From JAHDNZ01 sp036721855 (GTDB lineage Bacteria; Bacillota; DTU065), in assembly GCA_036721855.1 (NCBI GenBank), contig DAIMKF010000024.1:1-27549 (forward strand): a DNA stretch of 27,549 nucleotides. Reading direction: 5' to 3'. Of this stretch, positions 8,480 through 16,089 are shown piece after piece. The first letter of the stretch is position 1, and every line of letters begins with the position of its first letter. A program made the position numbers and the translations under genes. The notes beneath the pieces were generated by a model. The model was given only the letters and a program-made list of their open reading frames with translations. It had not been told where the DNA came from and ran no database searches.

Positions 8480-9405
8480 AGGCCTACCCTCCTTAATAGC
8501 TTTTTAAGCGTATAGATATCCGGCAAAAACTCAAAACCCAAAATATTGTTTATAGCAAAAGCAACTGGTCTTTTAGTAAAAAGATCTAGATATAGAGGTT
8601 CTCCCGGAACTTTTTTTAGCAAGTTTTTGAGTCTAAAATCTACCGTCACAGTCTGTCCTGTTTTTACCTCTAATGCAGGATAGCTTGCGCTAAATAAGCT
8701 CTGCTCTAATAACTCCCCGCCTAAACTGACTGCCAGCTTCTGAGCAGCTTCGCTAATTGCAATAACCGGTATTTGAACATTAAGTAATGATTTTTGGCAG
8801 TTATCCGGTAAATTTTTGGCTGTTATTATACCTTGGATTTGGGTAAAATCGGGGGGTAGTTCATCTACATAAAAATCCAGTTCATACCCTAGCTTAACCA
8901 GTAATCTTAAGATATTGTTGGCCACCTCTTCTCCAAGTACTGCTAATCTCGGGCCAGAATTTGGTAAAGAATAACTAGGCCTTTTAACTGTACTTCCGTT
9001 TAAGTCAGTATTAGTTTTTATTTTACCTTTAACACTACCATGTGAATTTAGATAAAATCCTAACGCTCTAGTATCGACACCTTCTAGTAAAGCTATACCC
9101 TGACTCTGATAAAAATCCCTTAAAACCCGGCCATTTCTGGTGCTCGCGATCTTTTGCACTACTACTCCTTTGGCCTTACCTATAAGTGATTCAATCTCTT
9201 TGAAGTCAACAGGAGCAAAACCTGCCTCAGGAAAACTAAAGCAAAGGATCATACCCTCGGCTATACTGTCTGTAGCCATCTCTATAAAATCAGCAGCCCT
9301 GACCATGACAACCTGACCTTCGACATTGCCATAACCGGCTTTAGCTGCAAAAAATGTGCCGTCTTCTAAATAGAGACCCTCATAGAGACCCTCAGCTTTG
9401 CTCAT
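8476..9405 (-). CDS. carA: carbamoyl-phosphate synthase small subunit, glutaminase motifs lost
   Basis: Operon position and partial similarity mark this as the small subunit that normally hydrolyses glutamine and feeds ammonia to CarB. Family features survive: the start LEDGTFF (13-19), EGVDTRAL (108-115) at the end of the N-terminal domain, NNILRLL (163-169), and the overall two-domain length (309 residues against about 350-380). The class I glutaminase centre does not. Where the family has the nucleophile-elbow GICLGHQ, this protein reads AISEAAQ (216-222; Ser218 in place of Cys), and where QYHPEA is expected it reads INNILGF (285-291). The oxyanion SNGPGDP region reads AKNLPDN. The frame is intact, it is coupled to carB, and ATG 9405 has AAAGGAGG upstream. 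An upstream start at 9483 would overlap pyrC by 92 bases and is less likely. It is probably a structural or regulatory pseudo-glutaminase. Confidence 0.82.
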   Translation of the reverse strand: MSKAEGLYEGLYLEDGTFFAAKAGYGNVEGQVVMVRAADFIEMATDSIAEGMILCFSFPEAGFAPVDFKEIESLIGKAKGVVVQKIASTRNGRVLRDFYQSQGIALLEGVDTRALGFYLNSHGSVKGKIKTNTDLNGSTVKRPSYSLPNSGPRLAVLGEEVANNILRLLVKLGYELDFYVDELPPDFTQIQGIITAKNLPDNCQKSLLNVQIPVIAISEAAQKLAVSLGGELLEQSLFSASYPALEVKTGQTVTVDFRLKNLLKKVPGEPLYLDLFTKRPVAFAINNILGFEFLPDIYTLKKLLRRVGL

Positions 9406-10636
9406 AGACAATTTGGCCTCCTTTGATGGTAAGAAGCACCTTTCCTTGAAGGTTTTGACCAAAATAGGGATTGTTTTTCCCAAGCGAGACCCAGTTCTCC
9501 CGGTTGACTACTACTTTTTGCTGACTATCAAAAACTGTTACATCCGCTTTTTGATTTTCACAAAGGTCGTTTTCCTCGCCGAGTATCCTGTATGGGCCTG
9601 CACAGAACCTGGCATAGATAATTTTCGGATCTAGATAGATGGTGTGAACTATGCTAGCTGCAATCTCTATACTGCTAATACCAAAGGGGGCTTCGCTTAT
9701 ACTTTGCTCTTTTTCTTTGCGGGTATGGGGTGCATGGTCTGTTGCAACCACATCAATAAGACCACTGTTTAGAGCTTCTCTTAAACAGTTGCGATCTTCT
9801 GTTTCTCTTAAAGGAGGATTAACTTTATATGTGGTATCAAAAGGCAGAACATCACTATCAGCGTAAAAGAGGTGATGGGGGGTAACCTCTGCAGTAAGAT
9901 TAATACCAAGCTCTTTTCCTAATCTTATTAAATGAACACTTTCTCTGGCTGAAAGATGGCAGAAGTGAATTTTGGCACCAACTTCCTTGGCCAGAAGCAT
10001 ATTTCTAGCCACAGCTACCGCTTCTGAGGAAGAAGGAATACCTGGTATACCGTAATCTCGTATAAGATAACCTGCATGGAAATACCCTTTGGTCAGAGAG
10101 CTTTCTTCAGCATGAGATAAAACAGTATAGTTGTGGTCTGAAGCATAGGCCAGGACATTTTTCATAAGAGCTGCCGATTGCAGATCATTGCCGTCATCGC
10201 TGGCAAATTTAATACCTAAAGTACCTAATCTGGCTAAATCTGCAATTTCCTGACCCAATCTACCTTTAGTAAGCGGTGCTACCGGGAGAACCCTTATTAT
10301 CGCCTGATCCTCCAAATACCTTAAAAAGTTTTCCATCTCCCAAACAGAATCCAGCACCGGCTTGGTGTTTGGCATGGCCAAAACAGTAGTGAAACCGCCT
10401 TTAGCAGCTGCTTTAGTACCTGTTTGCACTGTCTCTTTAGCACTAAAGCCGGGTTCGCGTAAATGGCAGTGTAGGTCCACAAAACCGGGGAAAATCTCTA
10501 AACCTTGTGCATCAATAATCCTATCAGCTTCACTTTCACCAAATTTGGCTGCTATTTTATCCCCTTCGATATAAAGATCGCGCACAATTCCTTTGCCTTT
10601 AGACCATACCCGTCCATTTTTAAGCAGATATTTCAA
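9392..10636 (-). CDS. pyrC: dihydroorotase
   Basis: It closes carbamoyl-aspartate to dihydroorotate, step 3 of UMP synthesis. The 414-residue length matches the class I bacterial dihydroorotases. Metal ligands and signature motifs are visible: DLHCHLREPG (His56, His58), AMPNTKP, SHAEE, FCHLSA and ATDHAPHT carrying the catalytic Asp. The start TTG 10634-10636 overlaps the end of pyrB by 17 bases and is preceded by GGAGGAAG. It ends inside the start of carA (14-base overlap). Confidence 0.95.
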   Translation of the reverse strand: MKYLLKNGRVWSKGKGIVRDLYIEGDKIAAKFGESEADRIIDAQGLEIFPGFVDLHCHLREPGFSAKETVQTGTKAAAKGGFTTVLAMPNTKPVLDSVWEMENFLRYLEDQAIIRVLPVAPLTKGRLGQEIADLARLGTLGIKFASDDGNDLQSAALMKNVLAYASDHNYTVLSHAEESSLTKGYFHAGYLIRDYGIPGIPSSSEAVAVARNMLLAKEVGAKIHFCHLSARESVHLIRLGKELGINLTAEVTPHHLFYADSDVLPFDTTYKVNPPLRETEDRNCLREALNSGLIDVVATDHAPHTRKEKEQSISEAPFGISSIEIAASIVHTIYLDPKIIYARFCAGPYRILGEENDLCENQKADVTVFDSQQKVVVNRENWVSLGKNNPYFGQNLQGKVLLTIKGGQIVYEQS

Positions 10637-11525
10637 TAAGCTTCCTCCCCTCTATAGCGGTATAGAGCATAGCCATACGTGCAAAAACTCCATTCTTAAC
10701 CTGTTCATTTATTTTACAACGTGGATTGTCTAATATATTTTCGGCTAGTTCTACTCCTCTATTTACGGGACCGGGATGCAAGATGAGACTTTCTTTTGGC
10801 ATCATTTCCAGATAGTCTAATGTTAACCCATAAAAGCAATGATACTCTTGCAAGGAAGCAAGCAGTCCTTGCTCTTGTCTTTCCTTTTGTAACCTAAGTA
10901 AAATTAAGACATCTGTTTTTTCTAAACTCTCCGGCCAAGGTACTTTAGGTGTTTTAGGCGGCAATAGAGTTTTGGGCCCAGTTAGATAAACCTCTGCTCC
11001 CAGTTTTTTTAGAGCGTCGGCATCGGATCTGGCAACTCTACTGTGTAGTATATCCCCGGCAATTAATACCTTAAGCCCTGGAAATGTTTTGTATTCTCGG
11101 ATGGTCATTAAATCCAAAAGACATTGGCTAGGATGCTCTGACCAGCCGTCGCCGGCATTTATAATGGGTATATCGACATATTTTTGCAGAAAGCGTGTAA
11201 TCCCGCTTTCTCTATGGCGGACAACTAGGCAATCTGCTCCCATGGCTGTAATAGTCTTAGCTGTATCAATTAGAGACTCTCCCTTGGCCATACTCGAACT
11301 GTTTTCATTAAGATCAAGCACTTTAGCACCTAGTTTTTCTGCTGCTAAGGTAAAAGAAAGCTTGGTACGTGTGCTATTTTCCGAAAAAAATAGCGCTACC
11401 GTCCGACCTTTGAGATTTTTCCTGGCGGCTTTGCCAGCTTTTTTATACTCATCGGCTAGATCAAGCAGACGCTCAATATCCTTAACAGTTAAATCTTTAA
11501 TAGCATGGATTCCTTTGCCTTTCAT
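10620..11525 (-). CDS. pyrB: aspartate carbamoyltransferase catalytic subunit
   Basis: It condenses carbamoyl phosphate with aspartate, the committed step of the pathway. The carbamoyl-phosphate loop FSENSTRTKLSF (STRT at 51-54), the HRESG loop and the HPSQCLLD motif are all present. No regulatory pyrI gene follows, as usual in Gram-positive bacteria. The ATG at 11523-11525 (301 residues) is preferred over an in-frame GTG at 11534, because AAGGAG lies 8 bases before the ATG but directly abuts the GTG. It is the first gene of the operon, after a leader with two PyrR-type attenuators. Confidence 0.95.
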   Translation of the reverse strand: MKGKGIHAIKDLTVKDIERLLDLADEYKKAGKAARKNLKGRTVALFFSENSTRTKLSFTLAAEKLGAKVLDLNENSSSMAKGESLIDTAKTITAMGADCLVVRHRESGITRFLQKYVDIPIINAGDGWSEHPSQCLLDLMTIREYKTFPGLKVLIAGDILHSRVARSDADALKKLGAEVYLTGPKTLLPPKTPKVPWPESLEKTDVLILLRLQKERQEQGLLASLQEYHCFYGLTLDYLEMMPKESLILHPGPVNRGVELAENILDNPRCKINEQVKNGVFARMAMLYTAIEGRKLIEISA

Positions 11526-11542
11526 CCTTTTCACTCCTTGTA

Positions 11543-11567
11543 CAAAAATACCTCCCGTAAGGGAGGT
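11543..11567 (-). terminator. second pyr attenuator terminator
   Basis: On the minus strand ACCTCCC pairs with GGGAGGT around TTAC, followed by ATTTTTGT. It lies only about 18 bases before the pyrB start. The sequence AAGGGAG just 3' of PyrR loop 2 is complementary to its 5' arm, giving a competing antiterminator. Confidence 0.8.
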
Positions 11568-11615
11568 GTATACGCCACAAGAAGCAATTCGCTATTGCTT
11601 AGCGCCCTTTTTCTC

Positions 11616-11636
11616 CCTTGCCGGACTCACAGGACC
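11616..11636 (-). promoter_or_regulatory. PyrR-binding loop 2 (UMP-sensing attenuator)
   Basis: The minus-strand RNA reads GGUCCUGUGAGUCCGGCAAGG. This matches the PyrR anti-antiterminator loop pattern (UCCnGnGAG followed by a closing arm and AAGG). With UMP-bound PyrR this loop would form, freeing the terminator at 11543-11567 and stopping transcription before pyrB. Confidence 0.75.
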
Positions 11637-11660
11637 GCATTTAAAGGGTTACAATAGGCT

Positions 11661-11692
11661 AAAAAAATTCGCACTCAGGCGAAAGGGCAAAG
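11661..11692 (-). terminator. first pyr attenuator terminator and antiterminator arm
   Basis: On the minus strand TTCGC, loop CTGAGT, GCGAA and then TTTTTTT form a terminator (11683-11661). Its 5' side belongs to CTTTGC-CCTTTCGCCT (11692-11677), which also pairs with AGGCGAA-TAGCAAAG (11734-11720) right after PyrR loop 1. The two exclusive pairings are the classical PyrR attenuation switch. Confidence 0.78.
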
Positions 11693-11719
11693 GTTTTTAT
11701 GGATATAGAAATATATTTA

Positions 11720-11752
11720 CTTTGCTATTCGCCTTACTGGTCTCACTGGACC
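11720..11752 (-). promoter_or_regulatory. PyrR-binding loop 1 and antiterminator 5' arm
   Basis: The minus-strand RNA GGUCCAGUGAGACCAGUAAGG (11752-11732) fits the PyrR loop pattern and shares UCCnGUGAG and AAGG with loop 2. Its 3' edge overlaps the antiterminator arm at 11734-11720, so binding of PyrR excludes antitermination. pyrR itself is not in this window. Confidence 0.75.
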
Positions 11753-11775
11753 AACTTAAAGGTTTTATCTGTTTT

Positions 11776-11805
11776 AGTATAACTGTAGACTTTACTGTTT
11801 GTCAA
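11776..11805 (-). promoter_or_regulatory. sigma-A type promoter of the pyr operon
   Basis: On the minus strand TTGACA (11805-11800) and TATACT (11781-11776) are spaced 18 bases apart. Transcription would start near 11769, giving a leader of about 240 bases that contains both PyrR loops and both terminators before pyrB. Confidence 0.8.
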
Positions 11806-11932
11806 GGCTTTTTATCAACATTTCTCCGAAGACCTCGAAGAAGGAAAAGGTCAAAAGGTAAAAGGAAATGCTATTAGTTAATCCAATTAGTAAACGTGTC
11901 AAGACCCATAAAAAATTAATTGGAGGTATATT

Positions 11933-12559
11933 ATGTGGTTTGATATCTCGATTGACTTTCAACCAGCCATGCCAATCTACCCTGGAGATCCTACTTTTAA
12001 GGCTACACCTGTTAAAATAGGAGGCCTTAATTCACGTGTTACATTACACCGGTTAGAACTAGGTACTCATACAGGCACCCATGTCGATGCTCCCTGTCAT
12101 GTTTTTCCAGGTGCAAAAACAATTACCGACCTCCCTATAGAAGCATTTATTGGCCCTTGTTTTGTTCTTGCAGTTAAAAAATTCTCTTTAAATGAGCTCA
12201 AAAGATTACCCCCAAAAGCTGAGCGAGTTTTGATTAAAGCCAATTATAACTTGCCAGAAAACTCGTCTTGGCTGGAAGTTTATCAAGGGATGCCGCCTGA
12301 ATTTGCTTCTCAAATAATTAAGCAAAACCCTCGAGTACTTCTTGTTGGTATTGATGCTTTGTCTATCGAAGAAAAAGGCCGTAGGGTATTGGAAACTCAT
12401 CAACTTTTTCTAGCTCGAGATACTGTTATCTTAGAAGGGCTAAATCTTTCAAAAATAATTGAGGGATGGTATGATCTATCCGCTTTACCCTTAAAACTAA
12501 GAAATCTCGATGGCAGTCCGGTTCGTGCTGTGCTAAAAAAAAGAGACGGAGAGGGTTAG
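11933..12559 (+). CDS. cyclase family protein (kynurenine formamidase-like metal hydrolase)
   Basis: The 208-residue protein carries the cyclase/formamidase signature: SRVTLHRLELGTHTGTHVDAP followed by CH, giving His46, His50, Asp52 and His56 as likely metal ligands, and LLVGIDALSIE near the middle. Known members hydrolyse N-formylkynurenine or related amides and esters using Zn or Mn; the substrate here is unknown and no tryptophan-degradation gene is nearby. ATG 11933 follows GGAGG at 8 bases. It is divergent from the pyr operon and convergent with the FMN-binding gene. It is the only large gene on the plus strand besides the SleB-like one. Its stop codon lies in the loop of a shared terminator. 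Confidence 0.82.
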   Translation: MWFDISIDFQPAMPIYPGDPTFKATPVKIGGLNSRVTLHRLELGTHTGTHVDAPCHVFPGAKTITDLPIEAFIGPCFVLAVKKFSLNELKRLPPKAERVLIKANYNLPENSSWLEVYQGMPPEFASQIIKQNPRVLLVGIDALSIEEKGRRVLETHQLFLARDTVILEGLNLSKIIEGWYDLSALPLKLRNLDGSPVRAVLKKRDGEG

Positions 12560-12570
12560 TCTCTCCGTCT
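12535..12570. terminator. bidirectional terminator between convergent genes
   Basis: The arms AGACGGAGAG (12544-12553) and CTCTCCGTCT (12561-12570) pair perfectly over 10 bp. Read on the minus strand the hairpin is followed by a run of Ts (12542-12535), so it efficiently ends the FMN-binding gene transcript. On the plus strand only an AT-rich tail follows. Confidence 0.85.
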
Positions 12571-12587
12571 AAATTATTTATTAAAAA

Positions 12588-13301
12588 TTACATTTTGGCG
12601 ACAGTGAGTAAAATATTAACATACTGTCTGTATAGGGCAAAGAAGTTACCGGTTGTAGCGGTTGCACCGGCATAGCCGTCAACATCTAGAAGACTACCAC
12701 CGTTTTCTAGAACTCTTTTTGGTAATGCTTCGATAGCTTCGAAATAAGCATCCCACTTATACTCACCTTTAGTTTTTGCCTTGCCTGTTGTTTCATTGTA
12801 TTCATAATATTCAATCTTATCTATTTTTCCGCCTTTAACAGTAATAACCATTTTGGCTTTATTGCCATGGCTATCCGCTTTGGTTTCCAGAGCAGGATAG
12901 GTTTTATCAACTAACTTTGCCGCTTTGAGCTGGGCTGCTACCAAAATATCATTGAAACTCGCCGAACTGTGAGTTGCACCGGCAATAGCATCAATTTTGG
13001 TGATGTCTCCATTTACTTCTACAGCCTTTTTATTCAAGGCCTCAATGGCTGTAAAATAAGGTTCATAGGTATAGTTACTTTTTGATTTTAAAGCTTTGGC
13101 ATTGCCATTATATTCCTTATAGTCAACCGAAGATATTTTTCCATTCTTTACAACCACAGAAATTGTTGGATAGTTTCCCCGGCTATCTTCTTTCCCACGC
13201 AAAGAATATGTCCCATCAATCAACTTTGCCGCAACCGCTAATGAGAACACAACAACCACTACTAAGACAGTTATCATTAGTAGAATTCTTTTTTTGCTCA
13301 T
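12588..13301 (-). CDS. exported protein with two FMN-binding domains (PplA-like)
   Basis: A 237-residue protein with an N-terminal hydrophobic segment (about 6-25, ending AVAA) and two tandem homologous FMN_bind domains (about 29-126 and 131-232). Each ends in the covalent-flavinylation region: AGATHSS (107-113) and AGATATT (211-217). The second fits the [S/A]GAT-x-[S/T] pattern flavinylated on Thr by ApbE/FmnB-type transferases; the first is less exact. Listeria PplA, with the same two-domain layout, takes part in extracellular electron transfer, so an electron shuttle outside the membrane is a reasonable inference. There is no lipobox Cys, so it is either anchored by its signal segment or released. 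ATG follows GGAGGGGAAAAA. It lies 110 bases downstream of proS. Confidence 0.85.
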   Translation of the reverse strand: MSKKRILLMITVLVVVVVFSLAVAAKLIDGTYSLRGKEDSRGNYPTISVVVKNGKISSVDYKEYNGNAKALKSKSNYTYEPYFTAIEALNKKAVEVNGDITKIDAIAGATHSSASFNDILVAAQLKAAKLVDKTYPALETKADSHGNKAKMVITVKGGKIDKIEYYEYNETTGKAKTKGEYKWDAYFEAIEALPKRVLENGGSLLDVDGYAGATATTGNFFALYRQYVNILLTVAKM

Positions 13302-13411
13302 TTTTTCCCCTCCTAAAGCTTGACTAAATTATAACTCATCTACAATATTTTATTTCTATTCCGTTACTTGATATCCTGCACTTATTAGAATTATTTTTAA
13401 TTACCACCAAC

Positions 13412-14848
13412 TTAGTAAGCTCGACCCCAAACAATCATAGTTTTAGCAGGCTTACCACAGATAGCACATTTATTATCTAACTTCTCCTGTTCAAATGGTA
13501 TACAACGACTTGTTGCTCTGGCTTCTTCTTTAACCTTGTCTTCACAACCTTTTTCATTACACCACATTGTTTTTACAAAGCCCGGGTTTTTATCTAGACT
13601 TTCTTTAATTTGCTCTAGCGAATGAGCAATCGAAGTGTGAGCTTCTCTATGGTTTAAAGCTTTGGCTAACAAGTTCTTTTGTATCTCTTCCAAGATCTCA
13701 GGAATATGTGTTTTAACCTCAGCCATATCAATCATGATCTTTTCGCGGTTATCTCTTCTTACTAGAACAACCTGGCCTTTTTCAATATCTTTGGGACCAA
13801 TCTCCAGTCTAAGCGGAACTCCTCTCATCTCATGCTCGGAAAACTTCCAGCCTGGATTTTTCTCGGAATTGTCAAGTTTTACCCTAACAAGATCTTTCAT
13901 TTGATTGTAAATCTCGGTTGCCTTTTCCAAAACTCCACCTTTATGACTGGCAATTGGTATGATCACTAGTTGAGTAGGTGCGACTTTTGGTGGCAAAACC
14001 AAGCCACTATCGTCTCCGTGAACCATAATTAGAGCACCTATTAGTCTAGTTGTAACACCCCAGGAGGTCTGATAAACATATTGATGGGTATTATCTTGAT
14101 CTAAATAACGAATATTAAAAGCCTTAGCAAACTTATCGCCAAAGTTATGGGTTGTGCCGGTCTGGAGAGCCTGTCCATCATGCATCAAGCTTTCTATGGT
14201 ATAGGTAGCTACGGCACCGGCAAACTTCTCTTTTTCTGTTTTCTGGCCTTTAATTACCGGAATAGCCAGGAACTCATGGCAAAAATCAGCGTAAACATCA
14301 AGCATCCGCAATGTTTCCTCTTGTGCTTCTGCATAGGTTGCATGGGCAGTATGACCTTCCTGCCATAAAAATTCAGTAGTACGTAAAAAAGGCCTAGTAG
14401 TCTTTTCCCATCTAACAACATTAGCCCATTGATTGTAAAGTTTAGGTAGATCACGGTAAGAGCTAATAATATTGGCATAATGCTGACAGAATAGAGTCTC
14501 TGAAGTAGGACGGACACATAGTCTTTCGGCCAATTCTTCTTCTCCTCCATGAGTTACCCAGGCTACTTCAGGAGCAAACCCTTCTACATGTTCTTTTTCT
14601 TTGTTAAGTAGGCTCTCGGGAATAAAAAGAGGCAGATAGACATTCTCATGACCTGTTTCCTTAAAACGTCTGTCTAGTTCAGCTTGGATATTTTCCCAAA
14701 TTGCATACCCGAGTGGTCTAATAAGCATACAACCTTTAACTGATGTATAATCTGCTAGATCTGCTTTTTTAACTACGTCGGTATACCATTTTGCAAAATC
14801 AACATCCATAGCAGTAATCTCTTCCACAAGCTTTTTATCTTTAGCCAT
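13412..14848 (-). CDS. proS: prolyl-tRNA synthetase, short (type 3) form
   Basis: It attaches proline to tRNA-Pro in the cytoplasm. The 478-residue protein is of the archaeal/eukaryote-like type without the editing insertion. It begins DFAKWYTDVVKKADLADY, has class II motif 2 in VRWEKTTRPFLRTTEFLWQEGH and motif 3 near VHGDDSGLVLPP. The C-terminal zinc-like domain has cysteines in MWCNEKGC and KCAICGKP, and the chain ends in GRAY, typical of this type. ATG 14848 follows AAAGGAG. A T-box leader with its own promoter precedes it, so expression should rise when tRNA-Pro is uncharged. Confidence 0.95.
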   Translation of the reverse strand: MAKDKKLVEEITAMDVDFAKWYTDVVKKADLADYTSVKGCMLIRPLGYAIWENIQAELDRRFKETGHENVYLPLFIPESLLNKEKEHVEGFAPEVAWVTHGGEEELAERLCVRPTSETLFCQHYANIISSYRDLPKLYNQWANVVRWEKTTRPFLRTTEFLWQEGHTAHATYAEAQEETLRMLDVYADFCHEFLAIPVIKGQKTEKEKFAGAVATYTIESLMHDGQALQTGTTHNFGDKFAKAFNIRYLDQDNTHQYVYQTSWGVTTRLIGALIMVHGDDSGLVLPPKVAPTQLVIIPIASHKGGVLEKATEIYNQMKDLVRVKLDNSEKNPGWKFSEHEMRGVPLRLEIGPKDIEKGQVVLVRRDNREKIMIDMAEVKTHIPEILEEIQKNLLAKALNHREAHTSIAHSLEQIKESLDKNPGFVKTMWCNEKGCEDKVKEEARATSRCIPFEQEKLDNKCAICGKPAKTMIVWGRAY

Positions 14849-14865
14849 GCTAGATCTCCTTTCGT

Positions 14866-15048
14866 AAAAAAAATACCGCTCCCGATTAAGGGACCGGAAT
14901 ACGGTGGTACCACCCTTCTTGCCTGCTGCTTAATATCAGCTGCCTCTTAAACGCCTTTAACGGGGCTTTCCGCTGCGAAGCTGCAGAGGCTCCAAGAGTG
15001 GGATTCAGTAGTTAGCTAGCAGGAGTTCTCAGCTTGCCTCCCTCTCTT
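14866..15048 (-). ncRNA. T-box leader RNA of proS
   Basis: The minus strand carries the T-box sequence AAGGGTGGTACCACCG (14917-14902), followed by a terminator (CCGGTCCC, loop TTAAT, CGGGAGCGG, then eight Ts ending at 14866). Stem I is closed by AAGAG (15048-15044) with CTCTT near 14996-14992. Its 3' side reads GAATCCCACTCTTGGAGC. The triplet CCC (15002-15000) codes for proline and is the likely specifier, though phasing by one base cannot be fixed by eye. Uncharged tRNA-Pro would stabilise the antiterminator and allow proS expression. Confidence 0.88.
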
Positions 15049-15102
15049 AAGCTAGCCTAGACTACTTACTTTTTCTTATCAACACCATCTATTACCAATC
15101 TT

Positions 15103-15131
15103 ATATTAGATTAGCCCATTATAACTGTCAA
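15103..15131 (-). promoter_or_regulatory. sigma-A type promoter for the proS T-box transcript
   Basis: On the minus strand TTGACA (15131-15126) and TAATAT (15108-15103) are separated by 17 bases. It lies about 55 bases upstream of T-box stem I and downstream of the 59-codon gene at 15179-15358. Confidence 0.75.
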
Positions 15132-15178
15132 CTATTTCTTAAATAGCTAATTGAGCTGGCTATACTCACTCCAAGTAG

Positions 15179-15358
15179 CTAATCTCCCCTATTAAAAACA
15201 ATAATGGTATTTAACTTTGCAACTCTACCCCCCAATGTTATCTCTCGATCCAAAGCTTCTTCCACTTCTCTTAGCACCCTAAGTTTATACTCCTCAAAGG
15301 TTTCAAATGATCTCTTTTGAAGCTTAATAATTCTAGTAAACCTGCGCTTTTTTAACAC
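15179..15358 (-). CDS. small protein of 59 residues, unknown
   Basis: GTG 15356-15358 is preceded by GGAGG with 9-base spacing; the frame ends at TAG 15179-15181. The product begins MLKKRRFTRIIKLQKRSFET and continues with a charged helix (EEYKLRVLREVEEALDREI) and a hydrophobic tail (KLNTIIVFNRGD), so it looks like a small basic helical protein. No family recognised. The ribosome-binding site is flanked by a 9-bp inverted repeat (AAACCTGCG before it and CGCAGGTTT inside codons 4-7). This could close over the start region and limit translation, or give autoregulation. It lies upstream of the proS promoter and is probably a separate transcript. Confidence 0.6.
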   Translation of the reverse strand: MLKKRRFTRIIKLQKRSFETFEEYKLRVLREVEEALDREITLGGRVAKLNTIIVFNRGD

Positions 15359-15669
15359 TATTTACCACCTCCGCAGGTTTTTAAGGATGCCTTTGTCAAA
15401 GCCTTTATTTATTTTAATTCATTATACACTATTAATACCTCTTCTAGAAATTGTTTATCTTCTCTTCTAAGGAGAGTTTACATAACTAGTCTCAACAGTA
15501 GATGTTATTTGCCACTGTAGGTTTAAAAATTTAGAGAGATTCAGTCCATACATTCCAGATGAGTTTATCTATCCGTTAACATACATCACCTCGGGAGCAC
15601 TTTAATCTAATATTATTTTACCTTAGGTTTGAATAAATAGTTGGGAACTTTTAGGACATAAATAGGACC

Positions 15670-15968
15670 TTATAAGAAGATAATCAAGCCTATGAATTTC
15701 CGCAAACATGGAATGTAGATATAAGTTTTCTTGAATCTGTTAACAGTTTCTCTGTCGGTGTAGTTATACTTAGTTTGAATAGTGAGTACACCTAAGGCTA
15801 CTCTAAGTGGTTTAGCTGAGGTTCCTTCTTTGGCAAAGTTTCACCATACTTTTTTTTCGGTTTTGGCCCATGGTATTCCTAGTTTTCCCAGCGGTTATCT
15901 GCCAGTTGTTTGCCAGAAAAAGGTAGTGCAAAATCCAGTAACCGTTTTGCACTAGAATGATTGTACAT
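15670..15968 (-). pseudogene. decayed IS1182-like transposase, N-terminal fragment
   Basis: Read on the minus strand, three frames together give the start of an IS1182-type transposase: LLDFALPFSGKQLADNRW, then (shifted) GKLGIPWAKTEKK, then (shifted again at an A8 run) AKEGTSAKPLRVALGVLTIQ and TKYNYTDRETVNRF. These match the family pattern of DFELPFGGKL..NRW followed by AKPLRLALGALIIKEK..DRETVEQI. The frame stops at 15879 by a TAG and finally at 15670. The catalytic domain is absent, so this is an inactive remnant. The flanks 15427-15669 and 15969-16048 hold no gene I can support. Confidence 0.65.
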
Positions 15969-16048
15969 CTGTTTTACTCTTAAAAGTGTAAAAATTTTAG
16001 GGTTATTTATGTGTTTATCTAGCATTATTCTAACATGAAATAGCAAAT

Positions 16049-16082
16049 ACTGTGCAGAGGTTTTTAGCAACCCCTACACAGT
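16049..16082 (-). terminator. hairpin behind the bifunctional-nuclease gene
   Basis: ACTGTG-x-AGAGG and CCCCT-x-CACAGT pair around a 10-base loop. It starts 8 bases after the stop codon. The run of Ts that follows on the minus strand is broken (ATTTGCTATTT), so termination may be partial. Confidence 0.55.
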
Positions 16083-16089
16083 TAATGGC

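Noticed and set aside
9406..9483. Longer carA start at 9483
   Set aside because: It would overlap pyrC by 92 bases, adds a tail unlike CarA, and the ATG at 9405 has a good ribosome-binding site.
11089..11877. 262-codon plus-strand frame over the pyrB start and leader
   Set aside because: It runs antisense to pyrB and the attenuator leader, has no ribosome-binding site and has no recognisable protein pattern.
11860..11920. Second pyr promoter with TTGACA near 11902 on the minus strand
   Set aside because: The matching -10 box is poor (TAACTA-like), while the promoter at 11776-11805 is strong and explains the leader.
14254..14550. 98-codon minus-strand frame within proS
   Set aside because: It is an out-of-frame shadow of proS with no independent start signal.
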